Below are positions 49,438 through 59,360 of a DNA stretch of 64,000 nucleotides, piece after piece. The notes below the pieces were generated by a model. That model was not told the origin of the DNA and searched no databases. It worked only from the letters and a program-made list of their open reading frames with translations. Location: contig SJBG01000009.1 in the NCBI GenBank assembly GCA_004332195.1, positions 17,250-81,249 on the forward strand, given 5' to 3'. Position 1 is the first letter of the stretch; each line of letters starts with the position of its first letter. Origin of the DNA: Desulfobulbaceae bacterium (GTDB lineage: Bacteria; Desulfobacterota; Desulfobulbia; Desulfobulbales; Desulfurivibrionaceae). The translations under genes and the position numbers were made by a program.

Positions 49438-50328
49438 ATGGGAAAAAACCGATACGACTGTATCATCATCGGGGCCGGGCCTGGCGGCCTGCAGGCTGCC
49501 ATCCACCTTGCCCGCTACAACCGCAGAGTGCTCCTGCTTGACCAGGGCGGCGGCCGGACCCGCCATGCCCGACGCCTTGAAAACTATCTCGGCTTTGAAC
49601 CGGCTTCCGGTAAAAAGCTCGTTGATATCGGCATCAGGCAGGTCAAATCTTTCGGCGTTGAATTCAAGTCCGAACAAGCGCGATCACTGCAAGCCGAGAA
49701 TATTTTCGCGGTTAACACCGACCAAGCTGATTATCAGGCGCCTTATATCGTAGTTTCGTCCGGAGCTCGAGAGAATCACCCCCTGATCAAGGGGATGAAC
49801 CGGTTTTTTGCGCGGACGATCTTTACCTGTGTGGATTGCGACGGCTATCGCACCACCAATAAAAAACTGGTCATTCTCGGCGACTCCCTCGAAGCCTTCA
49901 GGCTGGCCTTTGCCATGAAGCAGATGTTCACCCGGGATATCACTCTTATCCTGTCGCCGCATTCCTTGCCCGTTGACCACGTCGATTTGCTGTTGGAGGA
50001 GGACATCGCGTTTGTTGCCGGGAAACCCGAAGAGTTTCTCGGCGAGACAGACCTGACCGGGATCAGACTGGCCGATGGTCAGGAAATCACCAGCGAGGTG
50101 GTCATGCTCAGCTACGGCTACACCATTAACGACTCTTTCCTGACCGGACTTCCCCTTAAGCGGGAAAGTGGCAGCAACAAGTTGATAACCGATCATGCCG
50201 GTGAAAGCTCGGTTAAAAATCTCTTTGCCCTGGGCGCGCTCAGGGTCGGCCGAGCCCAGGCCATTATCGCGGCCGGCCAGGGCGCCATGGTCGGCATCGA
50301 GATCAACCATCGTCTGTTGGAGTTGTAA
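49438..50328 (+). CDS. Thioredoxin-reductase-like flavoprotein
   Basis: A 296-residue FAD protein of the TrxB family. The FAD loop is CIIIGAGPGGLQAAIHLARY, the redox pair is CVDC (in FTCVDCDGY), and the closing FAD motif is NLFALGALRVGRAQAIIAAGQG. The second dinucleotide loop, VILGDSLEAFRLAF, lacks the normal GGGxSA form, so NADPH use is doubtful; ferredoxin or another donor is possible. It follows the glutamate synthase genes. Its substrate is unknown. Confidence 0.85.
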   Translation: MGKNRYDCIIIGAGPGGLQAAIHLARYNRRVLLLDQGGGRTRHARRLENYLGFEPASGKKLVDIGIRQVKSFGVEFKSEQARSLQAENIFAVNTDQADYQAPYIVVSSGARENHPLIKGMNRFFARTIFTCVDCDGYRTTNKKLVILGDSLEAFRLAFAMKQMFTRDITLILSPHSLPVDHVDLLLEEDIAFVAGKPEEFLGETDLTGIRLADGQEITSEVVMLSYGYTINDSFLTGLPLKRESGSNKLITDHAGESSVKNLFALGALRVGRAQAIIAAGQGAMVGIEINHRLLEL

Positions 50329-50407
50329 GCCCGTCATAATTCATTAATGCTTGAACGGAAGCGCTCACCGACTTGCGCCAGATCCTAAGATCGTTAAGGC
50401 TGTTATA

Positions 50408-50547
50408 GGCTACCTTGAAAAATTAGCTATTTTGTTCGAGTTTACGGCACGTAAAAAAATGGTTGACGGTGTCTGGTTGATATTCCGAGGATAATTTTTT
50501 GAGCATAACGCAGAAATCGGGCGAAAGAGCAATTTTTCAAGGTGGCC
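50408..50547 (+). repeat. MITE-like element, copy 5
   Basis: A 140-bp copy with ends GGCTACCTTGAAAAATT and ATTTTTCAAGGTGGCC, flanked by TATA (50404-50407) and TATG (50548-50551). The interior is rearranged: ATGGTTGAC follows the TTACGGCACGTAA part, then GGTGTCTGGTTGATATTCC, as if the long-form hairpin had been partly deleted. It ends 31 bases before the oxidoreductase alpha gene, inside its leader. Confidence 0.88.
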
Positions 50548-50578
50548 TATGTAGTAATAACCCCGGGAGACCAACCTA

Positions 50579-52330
50579 ATGTCTCAAGACATCCAACTGC
50601 TCATCGGCGGCGAGGCCGGTCAAGGCTTGGTGACCATCGGCCAGTTGCTCGGCAAGGCCCTGGTCCGGGCCGGGCACCAGATTTTTACCAGTCAGGGTTA
50701 TCATTCCCGGATTCGCGGCGGCCACAACGTCTTTGCTATCCGGGCGGGCTCCGGGCCTTTTTTTGCGTCTCGCGACAGTATTGATATCTTGGTTGCCCTC
50801 AATTCCGAAACCGTGGCCCTGCATCGCGATCAGCTGACCAGCCGGGCCGTGATCGTTGCCGATACCGCCATCAGCTCTGATCTGCCGGGGACGATCTCAG
50901 TCCCCTTTGCCGAGTTTGGTCCGGAGCGATTCTGGAACACCGCCGCCTTGGCTCTGCTGGGGCAAATTCTGGGCTTGTCCTCGACCCAACTGCAGCAGGC
51001 GGTGGAGACCATGTTCGGTAAAAAACACCCGGAAATGATGGCTGAAAACCTGAAAATCATGGAAAAAAGCCGCAAGTGGGCAATCGATCAAGTCCCAAAA
51101 CATGGCTGCACCCTGAGCGCCGGCGCTGTCACCGGCGATCGACTGCTACTGAACGGCAACGAGGCCATCGCCCTGGGAGCCCTGGCCGCCGGTCTTAAAT
51201 TCTGCGCCTTTTATCCCATGACCCCATCCACCTCCATCGCGATGGAACTGATCACCCACGCTGAGACCATGGGCTGCGTGACCGAACAGGCAGAAGACGA
51301 AATTGCCGCCATAAACATGGCGATCGGCGCCGCTTTTGCCGGAGCGCCCAGCATGGTGACCACCTCAGGCGGCGGTTTTGCCCTGATGGCCGAAGGAGTC
51401 AGCCTGGCCGGGATGACCGAAACCCCGGTGTTGATCGTCGTGGCTCAACGACCTGGTCCGGCCACCGGGATGCCCACTCGCACCGAACAGGCCGACCTGG
51501 AATTCATTCTCCATGCCGGGCATGGCGAGTTTCCCCGGGCAATATTTGCCCCGGGCAATATCGAAACCTGCTTTAATTTGACCGCTAAAGCCCTGGCCTT
51601 GGCCGAGCGTTCCCAGTCACCGATTTTTCTCCTGACCGATCAGTTCCTGGCCGACTCAACTCGACCGCTGGCTCCCTCCGAACTGAAGGCCGGCACCCCG
51701 GTCAAAGCCGGAGCGGAGCCGGGCGACACCGAGACAACCCCTTATCAACGCTACCGCTTAACGGAAAACGGCATTTCGCCCCGCCTGCTGCCCGGCCTGT
51801 CGCAACACTTGGTGGTAGCCGGCAGCGATGAGCATGACCAAGATGGACACCTAAGTGAAGACCACCAGACTCGGATAGCCATGGTAGAAAAACGGCTGCG
51901 CAAATTTGCGTTGCTCAAAGAGGAAACGGTTAGACCCGTTCTTGACGGGGAGCATGATTGCTCTCTGCTCCTGGTCTGTTGGGGGTCAAGCCAGGGTCCG
52001 GTGCAGGAAGCGGCAGCCATGCTGCGTGCACAAGGATCAAGCGTGGCCACGCTGCACTTTTCCCAGGTATGGCCGTTGCTTCCGGTCCAATTCCTGAACA
52101 TTCTTCAAGCTGCCGACCAGGTTGTCAGCGTGGAGGGCAACGCCACCGGTCAGTTTGCCCGACTCATTCAAAGAGCGAGCGGTTTTGTGATCGCGGAGCA
52201 AATCAACCGCTATGACGGCTTGCCTTTTACCGCCCGCTACATTTTGGCCAAACTAGAAAAGATTGCCGGTTGGGAAAAACTGCCGGTGATTAACCCCAAT
52301 ACCGACACCAGCACAGGGGTGAAGTCATGA
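50579..52330 (+). CDS. korA: 2-oxoacid:ferredoxin oxidoreductase, fused gamma-alpha subunit (KorA-like)
   Basis: A 583-residue subunit. The N-terminal gamma domain carries IGGEAGQGLVTIGQLLGKAL and YHSRIRGGHNVFAIR. The alpha domain has FCAFYPMTPSTSIAMELI, EQAEDEIAAINMAIGAAFAG and TTSGGGFALMAEG. This gamma-alpha fusion is typical of 2-oxoglutarate or general 2-oxoacid oxidoreductases. Placement after glutamate synthase suggests 2-oxoglutarate as product or substrate, but this is inferred. It overlaps the beta gene as ATGA. GGGAG precedes the start. Confidence 0.88.
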   Translation: MSQDIQLLIGGEAGQGLVTIGQLLGKALVRAGHQIFTSQGYHSRIRGGHNVFAIRAGSGPFFASRDSIDILVALNSETVALHRDQLTSRAVIVADTAISSDLPGTISVPFAEFGPERFWNTAALALLGQILGLSSTQLQQAVETMFGKKHPEMMAENLKIMEKSRKWAIDQVPKHGCTLSAGAVTGDRLLLNGNEAIALGALAAGLKFCAFYPMTPSTSIAMELITHAETMGCVTEQAEDEIAAINMAIGAAFAGAPSMVTTSGGGFALMAEGVSLAGMTETPVLIVVAQRPGPATGMPTRTEQADLEFILHAGHGEFPRAIFAPGNIETCFNLTAKALALAERSQSPIFLLTDQFLADSTRPLAPSELKAGTPVKAGAEPGDTETTPYQRYRLTENGISPRLLPGLSQHLVVAGSDEHDQDGHLSEDHQTRIAMVEKRLRKFALLKEETVRPVLDGEHDCSLLLVCWGSSQGPVQEAAAMLRAQGSSVATLHFSQVWPLLPVQFLNILQAADQVVSVEGNATGQFARLIQRASGFVIAEQINRYDGLPFTARYILAKLEKIAGWEKLPVINPNTDTSTGVKS

Positions 52331-53190
52331 CATCCTCGCAGGTAACTATCGAAGAATACGGCAAATACGAGACGGCCTGGTGCCCCGGCTGCGGTAATTT
52401 CGGGATTCTCAACTCCTTAAAGCAGGCGCTGGTTGCCTGTGGGCTTGCGCCCCATCAGGTGCTGCTGGTTTCCGGCATTGGCCAGGCGGCCAAGACTCCG
52501 CATTATCTGAAGGCCAATGTCTTCAACGGCCTGCATGGCCGCAGTCTGCCGGTAGCCATCGGGGCCAAACTTGCCAATCCGGAGCTTACGGTGATCGCCG
52601 AAAGCGGTGATGGCTGCATGTACGGCGAGGGTGGCAATCATTTTCTTGCCGCCCTGCGCCGTAATCTCGATATCACGATCCTGACCCACGACAACCAGGT
52701 TTACGGGCTGACTAAGGGTCAGGCCAGTCCCACCTCGGACCAGGGTTTTGCGACCAAAGCTCAGCCCCACGGGGTCGTCGCCACCCCCTTTAATCCGGTG
52801 GCGGTGGCGGTGACCATGGGCGCTTCCCTGGTGGCTCGCGGCTATTCCGGAATGCCTGGACATCTCACCAAACTTATCGCTCAAGCCATTCAACATCGGG
52901 GTACGGCCTTGGTGGATATCCTGCAACCCTGTGTAGTTTTCAACAAGGTCAACACCTATCGCTGGTACAAGGAGCGCTGTTATGAGCTGAACGCCGATTA
53001 TGATCCGCGCGACCGGGACCAGGCTCTCCGTACCGCCCTGGAATTCGGCGGGCGCATCCCCCTGGGGGTCATCTATAAAACCCACAAACCACTCTTTGAA
53101 GAGCAGTTTGCGGTCCTCAAAAAGGGGCCGTTGGCCCGGCAGGAGGTCCCTCAGGACGGGTTGCAACAATTGTTGCGGCACTACACTTGA
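52327..53190 (+). CDS. korB: 2-oxoacid:ferredoxin oxidoreductase beta subunit (KorB-like)
   Basis: A 287-residue thiamine-diphosphate subunit. WCPGCGNFGILNSLKQAL begins the domain, AESGDGCMYGEGGNHFLAAL is the TPP motif, and HDNQVYGLTKGQASPTS is highly conserved. A cysteine triad for the 4Fe-4S cluster can be traced in CPGCG and the later CVVFNKVNTYRWYK. There is no N-terminal ferredoxin extension, so an external ferredoxin carries electrons. Translation is coupled to the alpha gene through a 4-base overlap. Confidence 0.9.
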   Translation: MTSSQVTIEEYGKYETAWCPGCGNFGILNSLKQALVACGLAPHQVLLVSGIGQAAKTPHYLKANVFNGLHGRSLPVAIGAKLANPELTVIAESGDGCMYGEGGNHFLAALRRNLDITILTHDNQVYGLTKGQASPTSDQGFATKAQPHGVVATPFNPVAVAVTMGASLVARGYSGMPGHLTKLIAQAIQHRGTALVDILQPCVVFNKVNTYRWYKERCYELNADYDPRDRDQALRTALEFGGRIPLGVIYKTHKPLFEEQFAVLKKGPLARQEVPQDGLQQLLRHYT

Positions 53191-53229
53191 GAGCAAACTT
53201 TTCTTAGACAGCGCTTGAGCTGAAACCAT

Positions 53230-53254
53230 AAAAAAAACCTATTTACAATAGGTT
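53230..53254 (-). terminator. Intrinsic terminator on the recB strand
   Basis: On the minus strand AACCTATT and AATAGGTT form an 8-bp stem with a 3-base loop, followed by eight T residues (A8 at 53230-53237 on the plus strand). It would stop recB transcription; MITE-like copy 6 now separates it from the recB stop. Confidence 0.7.
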
Positions 53255-53275
53255 GCATCACTATTTAAAAATGAA

Positions 53276-53451
53276 GGCTATCTTGAAAAATTAGCTATTT
53301 TGTTCGAGTTTACGGCACGTAAAAAAATGGTTGACCGATGCCGGTCAACAAGGGAACTTATTACCGCAGGCATATGGTTGATATTCCGAGGATAATTTTT
53401 TTTTTCGCATAACGCAGAAATCGGGCGAAAGAGCAATTTTTCAAGGTAGCC
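53276..53451 (+). repeat. MITE-like element, copy 6 (long form)
   Basis: A 176-bp copy with a perfect TGAA duplication (53272-53275 and 53452-53455). It has the same extra hairpin as copy 4 (TTGACCG/CGGTCAA, 53331-53348). Its right end reads AAGGTAGCC rather than AAGGTGGCC, which turns the T-G pair with the left arm GGCTATCTT into T-A, a compensatory change. Confidence 0.92.
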
Positions 53452-53466
53452 TGAAGTTTGTAGCGA

Positions 53467-56400
53467 TTAACCGTTAGCTACTAAAGTGGTGTTCGCCAAC
53501 AATCCGGACAAGGCTTCAATTCTGTCCTTTGGCGGTAGTTCAAAGTACACACCGGTGTTTGGCCCCAGTTCTTGGTGCATTCCCCGCATGAAAAGATAGA
53601 GTACTCCGCCAAAGTGTGAATCGTAATCATAATTTGGCAGGCAAAGAGTGAGATGGCGGTGCAGGGCCACGGCGTAGATGTGGTACTGAAGATTATAGTG
53701 ATGAGCGCTCATCGGGGCGGCCAGCTTGGGCGCTTGATAATCGGCATAACTGGCGCCCAGCAGATTGCTCTTGTAATCGATGATATACCATTTATTCCGC
53801 CAGCGGCAGATCAGATCGACAAAACCCTTTAGATAACCCTGAATCGCCGGGAAAGGCAGGCGTGCCAGTTGTTCGGGATAAGTGGCGGGCAGAGCGGTCG
53901 GAAATTCGGCAAAAACGGCGGCCAGGCGAGAGGCTTGCAGTGGTTTACCTTGTTGGCGGAGGGGAAAAACGAAGGCCATTTCCTTGAGCCGTTGTTTATC
54001 GGTGATGTCCGCCAGACACCAGGGGTTGGATTTAAGCAGTGGGGTGATCAGTAGTTCACTCAAGGCCTGCCGCAGTTGCGGCCGCCATTCTTCTCGATTA
54101 AAGCCAAAGGCGCGCAGTTGTTCATCGATAATTGCCTGGTGACGGGAGGCATCGGCAAAGGAAATCGTTTCCATAATCTTATGCAGCAAATTTCCGGCTC
54201 TTGCCCCGGCGGGAAAATTGGCCAGAGTAACCGGAGCCGTCAGCCGTTGAATCGCAAGATTATCGAGTTTAGCAGCCTGCGCGGCAGCATCGGCAAGATC
54301 GGTTGCAGGCAGGACCAGGCCTGAACCAAGAGATATGGCATCGTAGTCCCGGTCCCGATCCTCGGTCCCCTTTGCCCAAGCGGCAACGTGTTCGGCTGCC
54401 TGGGCGGTGAGGTGCGAAAAACTGCCCACCCGCCATGATCTATCGATGACGTTTTGCATCCGACGAACAGTCGCAGCCTGGCGGCTCAAGTCAGGGTTAG
54501 GTGAGATTGCCCGATGGATCCGGGCCTCTTCGGCCAGGGTTTGCAGACCCCAGGTCGGCTCGGCCTCCACCCGTTGCTGAAGTAATGTCAAAGCCTCATC
54601 ATAGGTAAGATTAAACGTCGGGGCGACTCGGGGCTGCGCGTTAGCGTCCGCAGAGTCGCCATTACCTGATACGGGGCGCAAATTTTCACGATCATTGCCG
54701 TGCAGTAAATAGGCCAGGGCCGACTCTCCGTAGCCGCCGGCCCCGGCCCAGACAATTCGACAGCAATGGCGGGCACGGGTCAACGCGACATAGAGCAGGC
54801 GCAACTCTTCGGCAAATTGTTCCCAGCGCCGCAGTTGCCGCTGTTGCTCATCGGGAAACAAAACGATTTTGCCCAACCATTGCTCATCTTGCTCGTGATA
54901 ACTGAAAAAATCTTCCCCGTCTTTTTTTTGCCGACTACCAGTCAGCCAGAGATAAGGGCAATAAACCACCGGATACTCCAAACCCTTGCTGCGGTGAATG
55001 GTCAAAACCTGCACCGCGTCTTCGTCGCTTTCCAGCCGCAACTCTTCGGCCTCGGAGCTGGGCCGTCGACCGGCGATCCCCTCATCAAGCCACTTAACCA
55101 GGGCCGCGGCTTGCAGGTGTCCTTCCCTTTCATGACCGTGAAGCAATTCCACCAGGTGGCGAAAGTTGGTGAGTCGTCGCTGGCCATCGGGACGGGCCAG
55201 AAGTCGAGGAGCCACTGCTCGTTCCTCAAAAATCGCCCGTATCATGATCATGAAGCCACGCTCCCGCCAGAGCAAACGCCAACGGTTGAAGGCTTCGGCC
55301 CAGAGACGCCAGGTTTTCTCGTCCTCTTTTAGGGCCTTCAGGGCGGTGTGGTCAAAGGCCAGCAAATCGGTGATCATTGCCGCTCGGCGACGGGCCTCCC
55401 CGGCCTGATCCAATAATCCGTGGAGTACCACGGCAAGCTGTTCGGCCTCGGCGCTTTGTAAAACACTGGCTCGACTATGGAGCGTCGCCTTGACCCCTAG
55501 TCGTTCCAGGGCGTCTTGAATTTCAGCCGCCTGCTGATTACTGCGCACCAATACCGCGATATCCGCCGGGCGCAGGCGCTCTTGAGCCAAGCTGCCATCT
55601 CCGGCAAGCAGGCGGCCGATATCGTCCGCTACCAGGTCTGGAACAACCTTGAGTACCTTGGTTCGAGCAGGTTGCTTTTTGCCGTCAGCGCTGATCTTGG
55701 CGACCAGATCAGATGACATAATCAGAAATTGCAGCGGACTGTTGCTCCCTGTTTCTCGCCAAAGATCGTCGGCTTCGGGCCGGGCCGTGACTTTGGGAAA
55801 ATCAATGCCCGGCACGACAAAGGGGGTCGACACCCCGGCAAAGAGGGCGTTGATCGCCGACACCATGCCCTTATCCGCCCGCCAATTGACGGTCATGGTA
55901 TAATGTTGATCGGCGCAATCCTGTTTAGCCCGCAGGTAGGCAAAAATATCGGCCCCCCGAAAACCATAGATGGCTTGTTTGGGGTCCCCGATCAGAATCA
56001 AACGGCGCTGGTCCTCAGCCGAAACCTTATGCTCATGACCGCCGCGCACGGAGGCTTTCTCGGGCTGGTTCTCTCCGTAAACCGCTTGAAAAATTGCGTA
56101 TTGCACCGGATCGGTATCTTGAAATTCATCAACCAGGGCCACCGGATAGCGATTGGCAATAAACTTGACCAGAGCCGTGCCGCCCGGCCCCCTCAGGGCC
56201 TGTTCCAGCCCATAAAGCAGATCATCAAATGATTGCACTCCAGCCTTGACCAGTCTTCGGGGCAGCTCTCGGCGGGAAAAATCGATAAGTTCGGTTAGCA
56301 CGCTCAAGCGGTAGGCGGTTGCCAGACTCTGTACGTTTACAAGGTACTCCCGCCAAAGCGTGAAAAAATAGTGGTGGGGAATATTTCCCTTTTTGCCGGC

Positions 56401-57426
56401 GGTTTTGGTGCAAATTTTGCTGTCGGGGTCGGCAAAATGAAGGGGCGTAAGGATCTCGGTGCCGGGTGGAACCAGAAAAGAATTTGGTCGGCTCCCGACC
56501 AGGTAGGCGGTCAGCCGTTCAATCATCCCGTCGGCGATCAGCTCCCGGTATTTTTTGACAAAACCGGCACCCCGCAAGGACGCCACGATCTCTTCTTGGT
56601 TCTCTTGCCAACTCTGCCTGGCCCGGCTAAAGGCGTAATTGGCCGCGGCCAACAACAATGGGATTGCGTTATCTTTTTTGGATTCTTGGAAATCTTGGAA
56701 ATCTCGGAAATCTCGGGAGTCAGGGGAGCCAGGGGAGCCAGGGGAGCCAGGGGAGTCAGGGGAGTCTTGGCAATCAAGGGGGACAAGTGAAAAAACAAAA
56801 CTATCCTCTTTCCCCTTTTTTTCCCCTTTTTCCACTGGAAAATAGCGATGACGCACCGCTTCGCGCACCAGCAAGCGCAACTCCCGCAGGCCATAGCCAC
56901 GGCGAAACAGGGCCAGCAGGCGGGGGTCATCGCGATGAGAAGCTTCTGCCAGGAAATCGTAAATCAACTCGTCGTTAAAATCGTCAACGGCACTGACCAG
57001 TTCCAGATCAAACGGCATACCGCTCTCAAAGGCTCCCTGCTGCAATATACGTCGACAAAAACTGTGAATGGTGGTCACCGCCGCCTGGTCGATTTCGGCT
57101 AATGCCTTCCGCAGGAGCAGTAATTCCCGGTTACGGTTGGCGCTGCCTCGCACCAGCTCATCAAGAAAGGAGTCATTATGGTCACCGCCGCGCTGATAAG
57201 CCGTGATTGCCGCCTGCAGCCGGGTCCGGATCCGTTCGTGCAGCTCGGCGGTGGCGGCCTCGGTGAAACTGAGGACTAGAATTTTGTCCACCCCAAGTTC
57301 CTGCTCCAGAACAAATCGCAGGTACAGCGAGGTAATGGAGTAAGTCTTACCGGTGCCGGCGCTGGCCTCGATAAGTTGTCGGGGAGCTGGCGGCAATTGG
57401 GCCGGGACAAAGGGACGAATATTCAT
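53467..57426 (-). CDS. recB: Exodeoxyribonuclease V beta subunit RecB
   Basis: Helicase-nuclease for double-strand break repair. Walker A is ASAGTGKTYS (21-30); helicase motifs include AALVDEFQDTDPVQY, LIGDPKQAIYGFRGAD, TVNWRAD, LTIHRSKGLEYPVV and LLYVALTRARH. The C-terminal nuclease has GFVDLICRW, WYIIDYKSN and QYHIYAVALHRHL. I chose ATG 57426 (MNIRPFVPAQ), giving about 1,319 residues. An Asp/Ser/Pro/Gly repeat (about 221-249, DNA 56680-56766) is an unusual in-frame insert. recC and recD are not in view. Confidence 0.95.
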   Translation of the reverse strand: MNIRPFVPAQLPPAPRQLIEASAGTGKTYSITSLYLRFVLEQELGVDKILVLSFTEAATAELHERIRTRLQAAITAYQRGGDHNDSFLDELVRGSANRNRELLLLRKALAEIDQAAVTTIHSFCRRILQQGAFESGMPFDLELVSAVDDFNDELIYDFLAEASHRDDPRLLALFRRGYGLRELRLLVREAVRHRYFPVEKGEKKGKEDSFVFSLVPLDCQDSPDSPGSPGSPGSPDSRDFRDFQDFQESKKDNAIPLLLAAANYAFSRARQSWQENQEEIVASLRGAGFVKKYRELIADGMIERLTAYLVGSRPNSFLVPPGTEILTPLHFADPDSKICTKTAGKKGNIPHHYFFTLWREYLVNVQSLATAYRLSVLTELIDFSRRELPRRLVKAGVQSFDDLLYGLEQALRGPGGTALVKFIANRYPVALVDEFQDTDPVQYAIFQAVYGENQPEKASVRGGHEHKVSAEDQRRLILIGDPKQAIYGFRGADIFAYLRAKQDCADQHYTMTVNWRADKGMVSAINALFAGVSTPFVVPGIDFPKVTARPEADDLWRETGSNSPLQFLIMSSDLVAKISADGKKQPARTKVLKVVPDLVADDIGRLLAGDGSLAQERLRPADIAVLVRSNQQAAEIQDALERLGVKATLHSRASVLQSAEAEQLAVVLHGLLDQAGEARRRAAMITDLLAFDHTALKALKEDEKTWRLWAEAFNRWRLLWRERGFMIMIRAIFEERAVAPRLLARPDGQRRLTNFRHLVELLHGHEREGHLQAAALVKWLDEGIAGRRPSSEAEELRLESDEDAVQVLTIHRSKGLEYPVVYCPYLWLTGSRQKKDGEDFFSYHEQDEQWLGKIVLFPDEQQRQLRRWEQFAEELRLLYVALTRARHCCRIVWAGAGGYGESALAYLLHGNDRENLRPVSGNGDSADANAQPRVAPTFNLTYDEALTLLQQRVEAEPTWGLQTLAEEARIHRAISPNPDLSRQAATVRRMQNVIDRSWRVGSFSHLTAQAAEHVAAWAKGTEDRDRDYDAISLGSGLVLPATDLADAAAQAAKLDNLAIQRLTAPVTLANFPAGARAGNLLHKIMETISFADASRHQAIIDEQLRAFGFNREEWRPQLRQALSELLITPLLKSNPWCLADITDKQRLKEMAFVFPLRQQGKPLQASRLAAVFAEFPTALPATYPEQLARLPFPAIQGYLKGFVDLICRWRNKWYIIDYKSNLLGASYADYQAPKLAAPMSAHHYNLQYHIYAVALHRHLTLCLPNYDYDSHFGGVLYLFMRGMHQELGPNTGVYFELPPKDRIEALSGLLANTTLVANG

Positions 57427-57615
57427 AACTCGTAGGATAAGTATATTCCCAAAATTGAACAACTGTGCTAACCCAACTTTGGCCACCCTGAGCATTGGAT
57501 AAAAAGATAAGGCCAAACCATAAAATAACGTGGGGAATGTGAGCTGGATCGAATCGCGTAACCGAAGTTGTCGTAAGGTAAGGGTTGTGCGCCGGGCCGA
57601 GCCTTGAAGCAGGGG

Positions 57616-59316
57616 CTATCGGTGGCGCTTGACGATTCGGGATCTAGTTGTTTTTTGCTGAAAGATTTTGTCTTTAATGAGCAGCCAGAAAAGACTTTTG
57701 AGGCCGTTGACGGCGGCCTTCAAATCGTTAACGCCGCGAAGGGCCAAGAGCCGTCGCCAGAGAAATTTAGGCCGGGAGTAAAAGCGTTTGAAGGCGATCT
57801 GGCGCAGTCGACCAATCTCTTCCCTGGTCATGGTGTAGGGAACAAAGGCCGCTCCCTGATAGGTGTAATCGGACAGATCCTGAGAAACGGCGCCGTATTG
57901 CGCTAGATTGTCCCAGAGTTCGGTGCCGGGGAAGGGGGTTAAGGCGTGGAAATTGGCGATATCGGGGTCCAGCTCCAAGGCAAACTCAATGGTTTTGAGC
58001 CCATCGGCAAAACTCTGACCGGGGATACCGAAGATGAAGGGGGTATAAACGGTAATTCCTACCTTCTTGCCAGCCGCTACCGCCTGGCGGATTTGGGCCA
58101 GGGTAATCCCCTTGCGGATCGTGTTGAGGTCTTTTTGGACCCCGCTTTCCGCCCCGAAAAGGATGGCCCAGCATCCTGCATCCTTGAAGGCCTGCAGTAA
58201 AGGCTGGTCTACCTGGTTGACGCAGGCCGAGGCAAACCAGGTGAAATCAAGCTTCTCTTCCCTGATTCGCCGGGCCAGCTCCATGGCTCGATGATAATCG
58301 GCGGTCAGGGTGTCGTCGATGAATTTTATTTCCCGATAGCCCTGGGCCAGGCAGTGACGAATTTCCGCCATTACATGGTCCATCGAACGATAGCGAATTC
58401 CACTCTTGCGGGCCTTGTCGATTTGAAAGCAGTACAGGCAGTGACGATTGCAGCCTCTTGAGGTGATGATCACCGCCACCGGTCGACGTTTGTACGTGGC
58501 TGGCGGCGGGACATAATCATCGATTGCTCCGAGCAGGTCCCGGGCTGGAAAGGGCAGAGCGTCAAGATCACTGATCAGTGGTCGGGGCGGATTTTTGACA
58601 ATTTTAGCGCCGTCTCGATAAATCACCCCCAGGACCCCGCTGAGATCTACGACGGCTTGGTAATTCATGGAGAACGACCGGGTGGTCGGAGTCGCGGATT
58701 TGGCGGTGAGCTGGTTCAGGGACGGATGGAATGTCGAACTTGCTGCGGAGCCGGGCCGGGGACTTGGCAGTGGATGATCGGTGGCCCTAACTGCTTGGTC
58801 GGTTCCTGCGCCAGAGGGTGTTGCCCGACGCCGGGGAATTGGGCGATGTTGTCTGGCCGGGTCCGAGTGACCGAGCTCGACGGAGGAGGGTGTCGCCAGA
58901 CGGCTTAGCAGTTCCACCGACGTAAATTCGCCTTCCCCGGTGATCACCGCGTCTAACTCGGGACATCTCTCCAGGCACTGTTCTTGGGTGGCGATAGGGA
59001 AAGGCCCCCCCACTGCCAGAAAAAAATTGCCTCCGGCGCGGCGCAGAGCCGTAGCCATCTCGCAGGCCTTGCGCCAGCCAAAGGTGGTGGAATAAAGGCC
59101 GATAAAGTCTGGAGCAAACTCCGTAACCTGGACTATAATTTCAACCTGCTGAAGGAAGGCGCCGTTATAAAAACGGACCTCATGCCCGGCCTGGCGCAAG
59201 GCCGCAGCCACGTACAGGGTTCCCAGGGGTTGCCAGTAGTTGATCTGACTGCCGGCGGTTTTATTTGAAAAGATTTCCTGCGGTAGCCAGGGGGGGATAA
59301 TTAATGCACATTTCAT
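57616..59316 (-). CDS. B12-binding domain radical SAM protein
   Basis: A 566-residue protein. Its N-terminal half is a cobalamin-binding Rossmann domain (PLGTLYVAAALRQAGHEV, GLYSTTFGWRKACEM, DAVITGEGEFT). After it comes a radical SAM domain with CNRHCLYC, FIDDTLTADYHRA and FGAESGVQKDLNTIRKG. Such proteins do methyl transfers or rearrangements on lipids or secondary metabolites; the substrate is unknown. About 80 Pro/Arg/Ser/Thr-rich residues (near 148-228) separate the domains. The ribosome site is poor. Confidence 0.86.
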   Translation of the reverse strand: MKCALIIPPWLPQEIFSNKTAGSQINYWQPLGTLYVAAALRQAGHEVRFYNGAFLQQVEIIVQVTEFAPDFIGLYSTTFGWRKACEMATALRRAGGNFFLAVGGPFPIATQEQCLERCPELDAVITGEGEFTSVELLSRLATPSSVELGHSDPARQHRPIPRRRATPSGAGTDQAVRATDHPLPSPRPGSAASSTFHPSLNQLTAKSATPTTRSFSMNYQAVVDLSGVLGVIYRDGAKIVKNPPRPLISDLDALPFPARDLLGAIDDYVPPPATYKRRPVAVIITSRGCNRHCLYCFQIDKARKSGIRYRSMDHVMAEIRHCLAQGYREIKFIDDTLTADYHRAMELARRIREEKLDFTWFASACVNQVDQPLLQAFKDAGCWAILFGAESGVQKDLNTIRKGITLAQIRQAVAAGKKVGITVYTPFIFGIPGQSFADGLKTIEFALELDPDIANFHALTPFPGTELWDNLAQYGAVSQDLSDYTYQGAAFVPYTMTREEIGRLRQIAFKRFYSRPKFLWRRLLALRGVNDLKAAVNGLKSLFWLLIKDKIFQQKTTRSRIVKRHR

Positions 59317-59360
59317 ATCATAAGTGGGGACAGCTAACTAACCCCCCCGGACTGGAGATG

